A stretch of 64,000 bases of DNA. It comes from Poriferisphaera corsica. Its GTDB lineage: Bacteria; Planctomycetota; Phycisphaerae; Phycisphaerales; Phycisphaeraceae. Position numbers and translations under genes: made by a program. Below, in pieces: positions 43,755 to 53,164 of the stretch; position 1 is the first letter of the stretch, and each line of letters opens with the position of its first letter. A model generated the notes under the pieces. The model saw nothing but the letters and a program-made list of their open reading frames with translations. It was not told the origin of the DNA and searched no databases. Location of the stretch: assembly GCF_007747445.1 (NCBI RefSeq), contig NZ_CP036425.1, positions 3,766,175 through 3,830,174 of the forward strand. Reading direction: 5' to 3'.

Positions 43755-45764
43755 TTAGGAAGCCACTCTAAACTGCCCGACCAGACGTTGCAGTTCTTCC
43801 GACTTCTGAGAGAGCGAGGTCGCTGCGCCTGCGGCCTGGTTGGCACCTTCGGTATTTTGTGAAATAACTGCTGAAATACCGGTAATATTGCCTGAAATCT
43901 GCTGAGCGGCGGCGGACTGCTGCTCAGCTGCTGCGGCGATATTCTGAATCATTTCCGCAACTTCTTCAGCACCGGACACGATCGTGGCAAGTGCTTCGCC
44001 GGCTTGTTGCGCTTGAGAAACACCTGACTCAACAGTTGCTTTCGAGCTATTCATCTGCTCAACCGCTTGATTAGTGTTGCCTTGAATTTGATCGATGAGT
44101 GTATTGATGTTTTCTGTAGCTTGAGTGGTACGATCGGCTAGTTTACGAACCTCATCAGCGACAACGGCGAAGCCGCGTCCATGTTCACCCGCTCGTGCTG
44201 CTTCAATCGCAGCATTGAGTGCAAGCAGATTGGTTTGATCCGCGATATCGTTGATGACCAAAATAATCTCACCAATCTTGTCGGATTGCTGACCAAGGTC
44301 ATTGATGACGCCGCTAACGGTCTCAGTGTCGGAAGAGATTTGCTGAATACCTTCAATGGTATTGTGAACAATGTTGCCACCTTTTTCTGCGACGTCGCGT
44401 GCATTAGTAGCGGTGTTGTTTGCATCAGTCGCTTTATTGGCAACTTCGACAACGGAGGATGACATTTCCTCAATCGCTGTCGAGACTTGTGTTACCTGAT
44501 CGGATTGTTCGATCATGCCCTGCGCCATTTCTTCTGCAGATGCGGCGATCTGTGTTGCGGCGGAAGCAACATCGTGCGTGGCATATGAAACCTGTTGCAC
44601 GATATTGTGAACTTTCTCGACAAACGCATTGAACCAAGTCGCTAATTCACCAACCTCATCTTGTGATTGCACGTCGACACGCTTCGTGAGATCACCTTCA
44701 CCTTGCGCGATATCTTTAATACGTTCAACGATCTCACGGACTGGCTGCACGATACCTCGTGTAATCAGAAGGGCTATGATTGAACCGATTAATAATGAAG
44801 CGACAATGCCCGCAATCATCATCCATGAAGCGCGTGAAACGGTTTGATTCGTCAGATTTGCGACTTCATCCGCAACTTCTCTTGCGTCGCCAACCACTTC
44901 ATCAGCTAATGCCATCATTTCCAACCCAATCTCAGATCGCTCTTTGTATGACTGATCAAGCTTGGCCCAAACAGATACGATTGCGTCCATGGATTCACGA
45001 TATGCCTGTGCTGACACTAACGCGCCATTCAGCAAATCTAGATCACTTTGCTTACTGGTCATCGGCAGAATTTGCTCAATATTCTCTTTCAGCAAATCGA
45101 CATGATCGAATGCTTGCTGCATAACCGATACGTCACGACTGATCTGGGCCTTGTAATTCGCAACCTGAATACTATTACCTGCGTTAATCGTGTTGTTAAT
45201 CAGCTCTATCTTACGATTACGCTCTTTCACTTCTTTTGCATTCTCAACCTTATCCGCAGCAGCAGCCATCTTTAGATGCTGCGGTCCAAGATAATCGTTG
45301 CAATATTGCAGAAACGCATTTGCGGCATCATTCATTGCTGAACGGTTGGCTACTATTTCTAATTGCGCCTGCATATTTGCATCAATTTGTTTACGATATT
45401 GTGATCCTAATTCCGACATAAGCCGCGTATCTTCTGTGACTTCATCAAGGCCAATGGATTTCGTCACAGTTGCCAGATTCGCGATCGCTTGATCAACCTT
45501 CTCTAATTCGTTCTTCGCATCATTTAAATACTTCACATGACCTGTTCGATCGTATTTTGCCACATCGTAGCGAGCAAGCAAAAATGAAGACTTGATCTCT
45601 GTCGTCGCTTCCTTAATTGGCGTTACCTCTTCTTCGAAACGACCAACATTTTTCTGGATCTGCCCCATTTCAACAATCGCTGTCACACCAAGCACTGCAG
45701 TCAATACAAGCATCAGCGCAAAACCTGCTGTCATCTTCGCGCTAATCTTCAAACGTTTTAACAT
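43755..45764 (-). CDS. methyl-accepting chemotaxis protein
   Basis: A 669-residue MCP. A transmembrane helix at about 12-32 is followed by a periplasmic helical-bundle sensor (to about 285), a second helix (about 290-315, [21 protein letters not shown]), a HAMP domain and a long cytoplasmic signalling domain. The hairpin tip [35 protein letters not shown] (about 525-560) binds CheA/CheW. There is no C-terminal pentapeptide for CheR tethering. No che gene is in the window, so it signals to a distant chemosensory array. ATG 45764 follows GGAGGA by six bases; an earlier in-frame start lacks this. Confidence 0.94.
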   Translation of the reverse strand: MLKRLKISAKMTAGFALMLVLTAVLGVTAIVEMGQIQKNVGRFEEEVTPIKEATTEIKSSFLLARYDVAKYDRTGHVKYLNDAKNELEKVDQAIANLATVTKSIGLDEVTEDTRLMSELGSQYRKQIDANMQAQLEIVANRSAMNDAANAFLQYCNDYLGPQHLKMAAAADKVENAKEVKERNRKIELINNTINAGNSIQVANYKAQISRDVSVMQQAFDHVDLLKENIEQILPMTSKQSDLDLLNGALVSAQAYRESMDAIVSVWAKLDQSYKERSEIGLEMMALADEVVGDAREVADEVANLTNQTVSRASWMMIAGIVASLLIGSIIALLITRGIVQPVREIVERIKDIAQGEGDLTKRVDVQSQDEVGELATWFNAFVEKVHNIVQQVSYATHDVASAATQIAASAEEMAQGMIEQSDQVTQVSTAIEEMSSSVVEVANKATDANNTATNARDVAEKGGNIVHNTIEGIQQISSDTETVSGVINDLGQQSDKIGEIILVINDIADQTNLLALNAAIEAARAGEHGRGFAVVADEVRKLADRTTQATENINTLIDQIQGNTNQAVEQMNSSKATVESGVSQAQQAGEALATIVSGAEEVAEMIQNIAAAAEQQSAAAQQISGNITGISAVISQNTEGANQAAGAATSLSQKSEELQRLVGQFRVAS

Positions 45765-46620
45765 CTTGATTCCTCCAAATACAAATTGATAGCGTTCCTT
45801 GCAGCCATCGCCACAAAGCTCGGGTCTTTCAAAATTCAATTTAGCTGAACGGTTATTTAACTTTCGTACTGGTAGACATGCAACACAAACAAGCTTTGCT
45901 CAAAATGTAATTGAGAATCATCTCTTCGTTGTATGCATTTCTGCTATAGCCAGATAACTTTTCCTGACATACGCAACAAACCAATACAGACCGTCTTAAC
46001 TCACAGCCAAGTCACATACTTTTCAACGTGCGATAATGTCAACCCATAGAAAGCTGCAAAGCCTTCTATCTTTGCAATTGAAACCTTATCGCGTGGCCTC
46101 AATCACAACCCACTGTGCGATAGGTTGCCCAAGGAAGAAATGTAGCACAGCAGCCATCCCATTTATCGCCCTATTTAGAACCGTTATTTAGTAACTCAAT
46201 CTCATCTGGCGCAATAAGCAAGATAACGTATTTGACTCATACTCCGATAATCCGCATAAACCGATCCACATTTCAGCTATTACCGAATCGATCCTGAAAT
46301 ATTCTGGCATCCCCCCAATCCGTATCGTCCATTCCCTACATTCAAGGGCTATGAGCACCTCACACACCCATCAACCGCTCACCCACACAACAACCGATAA
46401 CACGATAACGTGACAGAAGTCGTGATTTTATATGTGGTTCTGTTTATTATAAACCATGCAAAAGAACCACAACGCTCATACATCGCATGATTTCTTATAG
46501 CCAATGACTTAACCATGCGCTATAACCTGCATATGTATTTGCGATTTCAATGTTCACCGCATCACTCACCCGATACAAAAAGATATCAGGCATATCATCA
46601 ACTTTATTGAGGGCATATGA
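45765..46620. other. long divergent intergenic region with alternative stems
   Basis: About 850 bases between the MCP and STAS genes. At 46028-46035 and 46115-46122 the word GTGCGATA is repeated. TTATCGC at 46086-46092 can pair with either GCGATAA at 46030-46036 or GCGATA at 46117-46122, but not with both. Inside the first stem a seven-pair hairpin (TGCAAAG 46055-46061 with CTTTGCA 46070-46076) occurs. It could be a regulatory leader of the MCP or a double operator. No gene was seen. Confidence 0.45.
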
Positions 46621-46968
46621 ATGCTGCCTAGCGGAATGGAAATTGACATCAACACCGGCGTTGCCACCTGCAAGATTGACCTCCCCGAGGTCACCCATCT
46701 TGAAATGCAGGAGATGGTCGACGAATGCATGAGCCTCATGCGCAACGACAACATCCGCAACTTCGTTTTCGACCTCGAAGCCGTCGAGTTTCTTGCCTCA
46801 AGTTGCATCGGTGCACTCGTCTCATTCCTCCAAGACATTGAGCACGTCAAAGGCAAAATCGCCATCGCCAACTGCAAAGACAACGTCTCATTCCTTTTCA
46901 AAGTCACCCGACTCGACAGTGTCTTCGCCATATACGATGACGTTGACGACGCCATCGCGTCCTTCTAG
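46621..46968 (+). CDS. STAS-domain anti-sigma factor antagonist-like protein
   Basis: A 115-residue STAS domain. The conserved helix start FLASSCIGALVSFL carries Ser60 and Ser61, in the position of the phosphorylatable Ser of SpoIIAA. VFDLEAVEFL is the usual preceding strand. STAS proteins relay signals by partner switching with an anti-sigma kinase, and neither kinase nor PP2C phosphatase is in the window. GAGGG lies about eight bases before the ATG. It diverges from the MCP gene. Confidence 0.85.
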   Translation: MLPSGMEIDINTGVATCKIDLPEVTHLEMQEMVDECMSLMRNDNIRNFVFDLEAVEFLASSCIGALVSFLQDIEHVKGKIAIANCKDNVSFLFKVTRLDSVFAIYDDVDDAIASF

Positions 46969-47001
46969 CCCATCCCCTCATCGCTTAAACAAAATCAATT
47001 A

Positions 47002-47031
47002 AAAACCCATGCACGTCTATGCATGGGTTTT
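47002..47031. terminator. bidirectional terminator
   Basis: AAAACCCATGCA pairs with TGCATGGGTTTT around a six-base loop. T tracts occur on both strands. It separates the STAS and metallophosphoesterase genes, which converge. Confidence 0.92.
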
Positions 47032-47054
47032 CATTTATCGATTTCATATTCAGC

Positions 47055-47810
47055 TTACCGGCCTTCGAACAAACGCTGCCCTAAAAAGTCATTCAACTGC
47101 GGGATCTTCGTAACTTTATCAGCCACCTTCTGAATATCATAATTGAGCCGCACAAACTCAACGCTACCATCATGTAAAATCGCATATGAAGCACGCGGAT
47201 CCCGATCACGCGGTTGCCCCACCGAACCCGGATTCACAATGCATTTCTCCCCAGCTGTAAACGTATACTTCCCACCCAAATCCGTTGGCGGATAAAAGTC
47301 AGGTTCATCCGTAAACACACCCGGCACATGCGTATGGCCCGTAAAACATTTCCAATCAATCCGATCATAAATCTGCTGCATCTTCACCGGGGCCGTCAGC
47401 ACATCATCCGGAAAAATATACTCATTAATAGGCCGCCTCGGCGATGCATGCACAAACAATCCTTCATCCGTTTTTCGGCGAATACTCAGATTCCCCAAAA
47501 ACTCAAACCGTTTCTTTCGCTTCGCCAGATCTGTCTCCCCCTCAAACTGCGACCGTGTCCAGTAGCAGCTCTGCTCCGCTGACGCATTAAAGCTCGTCGG
47601 TTCGTATAGCACTGCGAAGTCGTGATTCCCCATCATTGCAAACTCACACTTCTCCATCACCAGATCCACACATCTCAGCGGGTCCGGCCCATAACCAATA
47701 ATGTCACCCAAACATAGAATCCGCTTGATTCCACGTTTCTCAATATCCGCTAGAACAACCTCCAGCGCATCAACATTACCATGTATGTCAGAAATCAGAG
47801 CCGTCGTCAT
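47055..47810 (-). CDS. metallophosphoesterase (YfcE/MJ0936-like)
   Basis: A 251-residue calcineurin-like phosphoesterase. The binuclear metal site is built from LISDIHGN (Asp8 and His10), CLGDIIGYGPDP (Asp36), MMGNHDFAV (Asn62 and His63), a downstream HASP, and CFTGHTHVPG. IVNPGSVGQPRDRDPRASY is typical of the group acting on nucleotides, phosphodiesters or phosphoproteins. Substrate unknown. AGGAAG lies about eight bases before the ATG. Monocistronic. Confidence 0.9.
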   Translation of the reverse strand: MTTALISDIHGNVDALEVVLADIEKRGIKRILCLGDIIGYGPDPLRCVDLVMEKCEFAMMGNHDFAVLYEPTSFNASAEQSCYWTRSQFEGETDLAKRKKRFEFLGNLSIRRKTDEGLFVHASPRRPINEYIFPDDVLTAPVKMQQIYDRIDWKCFTGHTHVPGVFTDEPDFYPPTDLGGKYTFTAGEKCIVNPGSVGQPRDRDPRASYAILHDGSVEFVRLNYDIQKVADKVTKIPQLNDFLGQRLFEGR

Positions 47811-48111
47811 ATCTCACACTTCCTATGGGGACTCACAAACTTTAGAGCAACTTGCGTGATGATCTGGAACATCCGAATATTCAGAACTAAGCAGCCAACC
47901 CTTGTCATGGGTACCTTTTACTGAAACGGCCCACTGGTCAACGATCCGGGCATTTTCGCAAAACGCTCTAGAACCTATAGTTTGACGCCCACATCCTATA
48001 TTGCAAGTCTCTTGCTATCCATATTTTGCATCTCGCAACCCAGTCCCTCTTTTTCAGCAACTTCACCCCATAACACACTCAAAACGATCGTATTTCAGAT
48101 ATATTAGACGT

Positions 48112-49200
48112 ATGTACGCTCCCCTGCCCACACATCCCGATTCCGTACGCAACATCCTCATCGTACGCCCCTCTGCCCTCGGCGATGTCGCTCGTACCGT
48201 CGGTATCCCCACTTCCCTCAAAGCCTTCTACCCCAACGCGAAAATCCACTGGGTCGTCAACAGCCTATTTACCGATGTCGTCCGCGCCCACCCCGCGGTC
48301 GATCGTGTCATCCCCTTCAACCGTAAACGCCTCAACAAAATCGGCCGATCCCTCCCCGCAACTCGAGCAGCATTCGATTTTAAACGTGATCTCCAATCAG
48401 TCCGCTACGATCTCGCCTTCGACTTACAAGGCCTCGCCCGTTCCGGCTTCATTACCTACCTCTCCAAAGCCCCGATCCGCATCGGCTTCCGCAACGCACG
48501 CGAACTCGCACACCTCGCCTACAACCACAAACACGTCATTACCGAAACGCACACCATCGATCAGATGCACGCACTCCTCGAAGCTGAGAATATCCCCTCG
48601 ACCAAGGATCTCACGCTCTACACCCACGCTGACGATACGGATTGGCTCAACGATTTCCTTGTCGACAACAACCTCACCAACAACAACTACACCTGCCTCG
48701 CCCCCACCGCACGTTGGCTATGCAAGTGTTGGCCTATTGAAAAGTACGCCGAGATCGGCAAACGCCTCATCGAACAATCACTCACCGACAAACTTGTCAT
48801 CCTCGCCGCACCCAATGAAAAAGATCAACTCACCACGCTTTTCAACCGCTTCAACCATTGGCATCTCTCAGACCGCATCATTATCTCCACCACCACTGTC
48901 GGTCAGATGGCCTCTCTAATCAGCCGCTGTAAATTACTCGTCTGCAACGATTCTGCCGCCCTTCACATCGGCGTTGGCTTCGACCGCGCCATCGCCACCA
49001 TCTTCGGCCCAACCGATCCCGCATTCGTCGGCCCATACAATCGATCCGAAACCGTCATCCAACCCGATGCCGCCAAAGACTCTAACTTCAAATTCGATTA
49101 CCGCGCCCACAAAAACGACCAATCCCTCATCGCACAAGTCCCCACCGACGCCGTCTGGCAAATCATCCAACATCAAATACAACGCAACAACAACTCGTAA
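48112..49200 (+). CDS. glycosyltransferase family 9 (heptosyltransferase-like)
   Basis: A 362-residue GT-B glycosyltransferase of family 9. The N-terminal NILIVRPSALGDVARTVGIPTSL is the family signature with Asp as the proposed catalytic residue. The C-terminal nucleotide-sugar site has LVCNDSAALHIGVGFDRAIATIFGPTDP. These enzymes add heptose or a related sugar to lipopolysaccharide inner core. ATG 48112 lies close to the start of the core; the longer frame adds 37 unlikely residues. No ribosome-binding site is evident. It implies an LPS-like outer-membrane glycolipid. Confidence 0.9.
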   Translation: MYAPLPTHPDSVRNILIVRPSALGDVARTVGIPTSLKAFYPNAKIHWVVNSLFTDVVRAHPAVDRVIPFNRKRLNKIGRSLPATRAAFDFKRDLQSVRYDLAFDLQGLARSGFITYLSKAPIRIGFRNARELAHLAYNHKHVITETHTIDQMHALLEAENIPSTKDLTLYTHADDTDWLNDFLVDNNLTNNNYTCLAPTARWLCKCWPIEKYAEIGKRLIEQSLTDKLVILAAPNEKDQLTTLFNRFNHWHLSDRIIISTTTVGQMASLISRCKLLVCNDSAALHIGVGFDRAIATIFGPTDPAFVGPYNRSETVIQPDAAKDSNFKFDYRAHKNDQSLIAQVPTDAVWQIIQHQIQRNNNS

Positions 49201-49283
49201 CACATCCTTCTCACCACGCCAACAAGCAACCTGGCAACCCAACACGGCCTATCTACAACATAGACCATCGAAATACATTTTAA

Positions 49284-49592
49284 TTATTGACCCAAATATG
49301 CCTGCCCCCATTGTCTCAGGGATTCCAATGTTGGGCCCAATTTGCGCCCCAAAGGTGTTAGGCTATATTCCACCTTCGGCGGAATTTCCGGATAAACCTC
49401 GCGATGAACAACGCCTTCCTTCTCCAACTCCCGAAGCTGCTTCGTGAGCATTCGCTGAGTGACCCCAGGTATTGAGCGGCGCAACTCATTAAATCGTTTT
49501 GTCCCATCATATAAATAGAACAAAATCATCCCCTTCCACTTCCCACCAATAACCTCCAAAGCTGTCTCTGTAGGGCAAATGTCTTCGTCCAC
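49284..49592 (-). CDS. HxlR-family transcriptional regulator
   Basis: A 102-residue winged-helix protein. Landmarks are [22 protein letters not shown] with the family Cys at residue 6, [50 protein letters not shown], which gives recognition helix and wing. HxlR proteins sense electrophiles or aldehydes, often by Cys modification. It starts with GTG preceded by AAGGA. It diverges from the OYE gene, which is its likely target. Confidence 0.93.
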   Translation of the reverse strand: MDEDICPTETALEVIGGKWKGMILFYLYDGTKRFNELRRSIPGVTQRMLTKQLRELEKEGVVHREVYPEIPPKVEYSLTPLGRKLGPTLESLRQWGQAYLGQ

Positions 49593-49611
49593 GGTTCAAT
49601 CCTTCATTTTT

Positions 49612-49653
49612 AAGTATACTTTTTGATACTATATAACAAAAAAGTGCGTACTT
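49612..49653. promoter_or_regulatory. candidate HxlR operators in the divergent promoter
   Basis: AAGTATACTT (49612-49621) is a perfect palindrome. AGTAT...ATACT (49613-49630) and AAGTGCGTACTT (49642-49653) are further inverted repeats of similar half-sites. Twofold AT-rich sites with TAC/GTA halves are typical for HxlR-type regulators. Location between the two start codons supports joint control. Confidence 0.55.
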
Positions 49654-49710
49654 ATATTTTTTTAATATATCTCCTATTATACCTCCGAAATCATTAAAAG
49701 GAGATATACA

Positions 49711-50835
49711 ATGACTCACATCGCTCTTAAAAACTTCCAAATGGGCCGCCAAAAGCTCAAAAACAGAGCTGTCCTCGCACCAATGTCCAGAGTAAGCACC
49801 CGTGGCGATGGCATACCGACCATCGCAATGGCCGACTATTACGAACGCTATGCCTCCGGCGACTTCGGCCTCATCATCACAGAAGGCACCTACACCGACC
49901 GATTTTTCTCTCAGGCATACCCCAACCAGCCCGGCATAACGAATGCGCAGCAATTAGACGGCTGGAAAAGAACTGTCGATCAAACAAAACAACACGACAC
50001 AAAAATCATCCTGCAACTCATGCATGGCGGCGCATTATCGCAACACCTCAGTAACACACGCGCACCGTCACGCATCGAACCCATGCGCAACATGCTTCCC
50101 GGTTACAGCCGCAAGCAAGGCCGTTATCCAATCCCCCAAGCCATGAATCTAGCCGAAATTGATCAAGTCATTGAAGGCTTCATCAACTCATCCCAAAAAG
50201 CAAAAGAAGCCGGTTTTGATGGCGTCGAAATCCACTCTGCAAACGGCTACCTTCTCGATCAATTCATCACACCCTATACCAATACACGAGAAGACCAATA
50301 TGGCGGATCCTTGGGAAACAGAATCCGATTAACAACTGAAATCACTGAATTGATCCGCCAATTTCATACTGATGATTTCATAGTCGGCGTACGACTATCA
50401 CAGGGCAAAGTCAACGATTTTGACTACCTGTGGGAAGGCGGCCTCGAATATGGACGGATTCTTTTCAACGCAGTAGCCAACGCTGGTGCCACATACATCC
50501 ATTTTGCAAGTGAAGGCAAAGGGTTTGATCATGGAAGCCTTACACGTAATGGCGAAAGTCTGCCCAAGCTCGCAAAAGAAATCACCAATCTTCCCGTTAT
50601 TGCTAATGGCGGACTCCATCATCCAAACGAATCAGAACGTATTCTCAACGATGGCCACGCAGATCTAATTGCTCTGGGAACTGGCGCTATTGCAAATCCA
50701 GATTGGCCTAGGAAAATTGAGAGAAACGAAGAAATAAACGAGTTTACACCCGATGTATTCCAGTTCGGCGTCGACATTGATTCACAGATGAAGTTTGAAC
50801 ACTCACAATTAACCACACCACTTGACGCGCTTTAG
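49711..50835 (+). CDS. Old Yellow Enzyme-family NADH:flavin oxidoreductase
   Basis: A 374-residue FMN-dependent ene-reductase. LKNRAVLAPMSRVST begins the barrel; QLMHGGAL, DGVEIHSANGYLLDQFITPYTNTR and YGGSLGNRIRL give FMN-binding and substrate residues, and VIANGGLHHP and LIALGTGAIANPDW bind the phosphate. OYEs reduce electrophilic alkenes such as enones. AAAGGAGATATACA before the ATG gives an excellent ribosome-binding site. The divergent HxlR gene suggests induction by reactive electrophiles, a well-known pairing. Confidence 0.93.
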   Translation: MTHIALKNFQMGRQKLKNRAVLAPMSRVSTRGDGIPTIAMADYYERYASGDFGLIITEGTYTDRFFSQAYPNQPGITNAQQLDGWKRTVDQTKQHDTKIILQLMHGGALSQHLSNTRAPSRIEPMRNMLPGYSRKQGRYPIPQAMNLAEIDQVIEGFINSSQKAKEAGFDGVEIHSANGYLLDQFITPYTNTREDQYGGSLGNRIRLTTEITELIRQFHTDDFIVGVRLSQGKVNDFDYLWEGGLEYGRILFNAVANAGATYIHFASEGKGFDHGSLTRNGESLPKLAKEITNLPVIANGGLHHPNESERILNDGHADLIALGTGAIANPDWPRKIERNEEINEFTPDVFQFGVDIDSQMKFEHSQLTTPLDAL

Positions 50836-50940
50836 GGAAATTTGCGTGATGATCCGCAGGACTTAAATCATAATGACTGACAATCAATCACTGTTCTTTC
50901 TACTCAAACGCTATCGACCTAATGGTCGGCAAGTGAGTAT

Positions 50941-51630
50941 TTACGAAAGACGTGCTAATATTTTCTCGCTCTGTAACTCTCGGATTGCGCCCCTTGCAAT
51001 CCAATCTGCTGTTCTATCACCCATCCCAAGCAGCTCCTCCGACAACCCAACCGCTTCTCTGTTCAGCATCAAGCTTCGCTTGCCTATTTGACGAATAGAC
51101 CAGTTCACTGCCTTCTTTACAAAGTTTCTCTCATCCGTTGCATGCTGCTTAATCAACGGAAAAAATTCCAAGAACCGCTCATCATCCGCTTCCTTATCAT
51201 GTACAGCCAACGTACACATCATCACAAACCCCGCTCTTCTCACAAACTCCTCTCGCCGCCCACACCACACCCGCGGCCTCCCCCATGCCTCCTTCGTCTT
51301 TCCAAACAAATCCACCACCACATCCACCATCGCCCATGAATCAAAATCTCCCGCCCATTGATTCATCAACCTCACTGTCATCCGTTCCGGGTCCGCGATC
51401 AAGCTCGCCACAATCCGCGCCTCATGCACCTCATACCCCCACAATCGCATCGCCACCTCGTGACGATCCGCCAACTCCTTCTTCAACTCTTTACCCATCG
51501 CTCGCAGCCGCGGCATGCTCACCCCTAAATACTCTAGCTCCGTCACAATCCCAAATCGCTGCACACCCATCACAACCGCTCGCTCATCCCGCATCCCCCG
51601 CAGCTTCTCAACAATGATTCGCTCATCCAT
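50941..51630 (-). CDS. AlkD-like DNA alkylation repair protein
   Basis: A 229-residue HEAT-like repeat protein of the AlkD/AlkC group. The C-terminal half holds GDFDSWAMVDVVVDLFGK, FVRRAGFVMMCTLAVHDK and FVKKAVNWSIRQIGKRS, typical of DNA glycosylases that remove N3- and N7-alkylpurines. Asp/Trp/Arg residues of the AlkD active cleft (FDSWAMVD, VKKAVNWSIRQIG) are recognisable. It could take part in alkylation repair alongside the electrophile-response pair next to it. It converges with the OYE gene; no Shine-Dalgarno site at the right spacing is visible. Confidence 0.88.
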   Translation of the reverse strand: MDERIIVEKLRGMRDERAVVMGVQRFGIVTELEYLGVSMPRLRAMGKELKKELADRHEVAMRLWGYEVHEARIVASLIADPERMTVRLMNQWAGDFDSWAMVDVVVDLFGKTKEAWGRPRVWCGRREEFVRRAGFVMMCTLAVHDKEADDERFLEFFPLIKQHATDERNFVKKAVNWSIRQIGKRSLMLNREAVGLSEELLGMGDRTADWIARGAIRELQSEKILARLS

Positions 51631-51824
51631 TCCTTAATCATAACATTCCCCCAACCGATCCACATCACCCAATACCCACCGCAAATAGTTATCATGAGAA
51701 CAGCTTGCCTGAATCTTCTTCAGTTACTCTGTTGAAGCGAAGCAGCTGATTGCGATAAAAACGCCAGCATGACATAACGACCAGCTGGTCAGCGCGATCG
51801 AAAATTCGAAAGACACACCCAAAA

Positions 51825-52874
51825 ATGTACATCTTCGCAGGTATCGACGAAGCCGGTTATGGCCCACTCCTCGGCCCACTCCTCGTGGGCCGATCCATTT
51901 TCGCATTCTCAAACCTCCCCACCCCCAAACAACACGACCTCGACAATCTCCCCGACATCTGGGACATCCTCTCCGCCGCCATCGCCCCCAAACTCGTCGG
52001 CCGCAAGCACCGCATCACCATCGGCGATTCCAAAAAACTTATCACCAAATCCGCCGGCATAAAGCACCTTGAAACCGCGCTCCTATCCTTCATCAAACTC
52101 ACCCCCCACTACTCCAAGCACGCCCCATCCCCTCCCCTCTCAGATTCATCATCCACCGATTTCACCATCACCCTCGACAACCTCCTCGACCTCTTCCATA
52201 ACAATGCCCATCACGACCTCACCGCCCTCCCTTGGTACACACCCTCCGACACCCACCCCTGGCAGCAGCTCCCCATCGACACTACTCACGGCGAGATCGC
52301 CATCGCGTCTGCCATGCTCAAACGTGAACTCGACAAAACCCAAACCCAAATCCTCGACATTGCCGCCACCACGATCTTCGAAGATCACTTCAACCACCTC
52401 GCCCAAACTACCCGCAACAAAGCCTCCACCTCCTTTACCTTTGTCGCTCAACACCTCGCGCACGTTTGGCATCATCACGGCCAGCACCACCCCATCATCA
52501 CCGTCGACCGTCAGGGCGGCCGCACTCGCTACCGCCACGTACTCCAAACCTACTTCCCCGATACCTCTATCCGCATATTAGACGAATCCGACCACCGATC
52601 AGCCTATCAACTCACTCAACAAAATCGTCAAATGACTATCACCTTTGAAACCAAGGGCGAAGACAAACACCTCCCTATTGCACTCGCTTCCATTGCCTGT
52701 AAATACACCCGCGAATTGCTCATGCACCGGCTCAACGCTTTCTTCCAAACCCATGCCCCCGACCTCAAGCCCACTAAAGGCTATACAACCGACGGCCGCC
52801 GCTTTCTCACAGACCTCGAACCACATCTTTCATCACTCAACATCTCCCCCGCCCAACTCACTCGCATCCTCTAA
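51825..52874 (+). CDS. RNase HII-like protein, divergent and long
   Basis: A 349-residue protein with an RNase HII signature at its N-terminus: FAGIDEAGYGPLLGPLLVG (compare GIDEAGRGPLAGPV), giving Asp8 and Glu9. GDSKKL (about 67-72) matches the second family motif. VDRQGGRTRYRHVL supplies Asp228, and ALASIACKYTRELLM matches ASIIAKVTRDRLM with Glu297 replacing Asp. GYTTDGRRFL corresponds to the GYGT motif. A 130-residue insertion separates motifs II and III. The family cleaves RNA of RNA-DNA hybrids; activity of this variant is uncertain. No canonical rnhB is in the window. Confidence 0.72.
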   Translation: MYIFAGIDEAGYGPLLGPLLVGRSIFAFSNLPTPKQHDLDNLPDIWDILSAAIAPKLVGRKHRITIGDSKKLITKSAGIKHLETALLSFIKLTPHYSKHAPSPPLSDSSSTDFTITLDNLLDLFHNNAHHDLTALPWYTPSDTHPWQQLPIDTTHGEIAIASAMLKRELDKTQTQILDIAATTIFEDHFNHLAQTTRNKASTSFTFVAQHLAHVWHHHGQHHPIITVDRQGGRTRYRHVLQTYFPDTSIRILDESDHRSAYQLTQQNRQMTITFETKGEDKHLPIALASIACKYTRELLMHRLNAFFQTHAPDLKPTKGYTTDGRRFLTDLEPHLSSLNISPAQLTRIL

Positions 52875-53071
52875 CCATCCGCCCTTCCTCCACCCCACAC
52901 ACCATCTCTTCAGCCAAGATCTCACCTGAAGATTATTCCCCAAATCTGCTCAAATACATGACCCTTCTATAGGCTGGTCATGAGACGTTTTCCCAAACAA
53001 CAACCTTTTACTTCCAATATCGATCGTCATGATCTTAATCGATCAATCCCATCTCATCCCCACAGCGCAAT

Positions 53072-53105
53072 AAAAAGGGAGACGCCACCGGTACTGGCGT
53101 CTCCC
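53072..53105 (-). terminator. terminator after the GHL10 gene
   Basis: GGGAGACGCCA pairs with TGGCGTCTCCC (11 bp) around a seven-base loop. Five T follow on the minus strand. It lies about 60 bases beyond the stop codon at 53165. Confidence 0.92.
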
Positions 53106-53164
53106 ATGGAGGTATCCTTGCTTTGAGCTTGCATGCGATCAAAGCATTATCTATCTAAATCAAA

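Noticed and set aside
46028-46095. Possible c-di-GMP-I riboswitch (GCAAAGCC word next to a GAAA-like loop)
   Set aside because: GTCAACCCATAGAAAGCTGCAAAGCC superficially resembles the GEMM-I core, but the P2 stem does not pair properly, the GGUAG-type P3 side is missing, and orientation does not put it directly before a gene. Kept only as an unexplained structured region.
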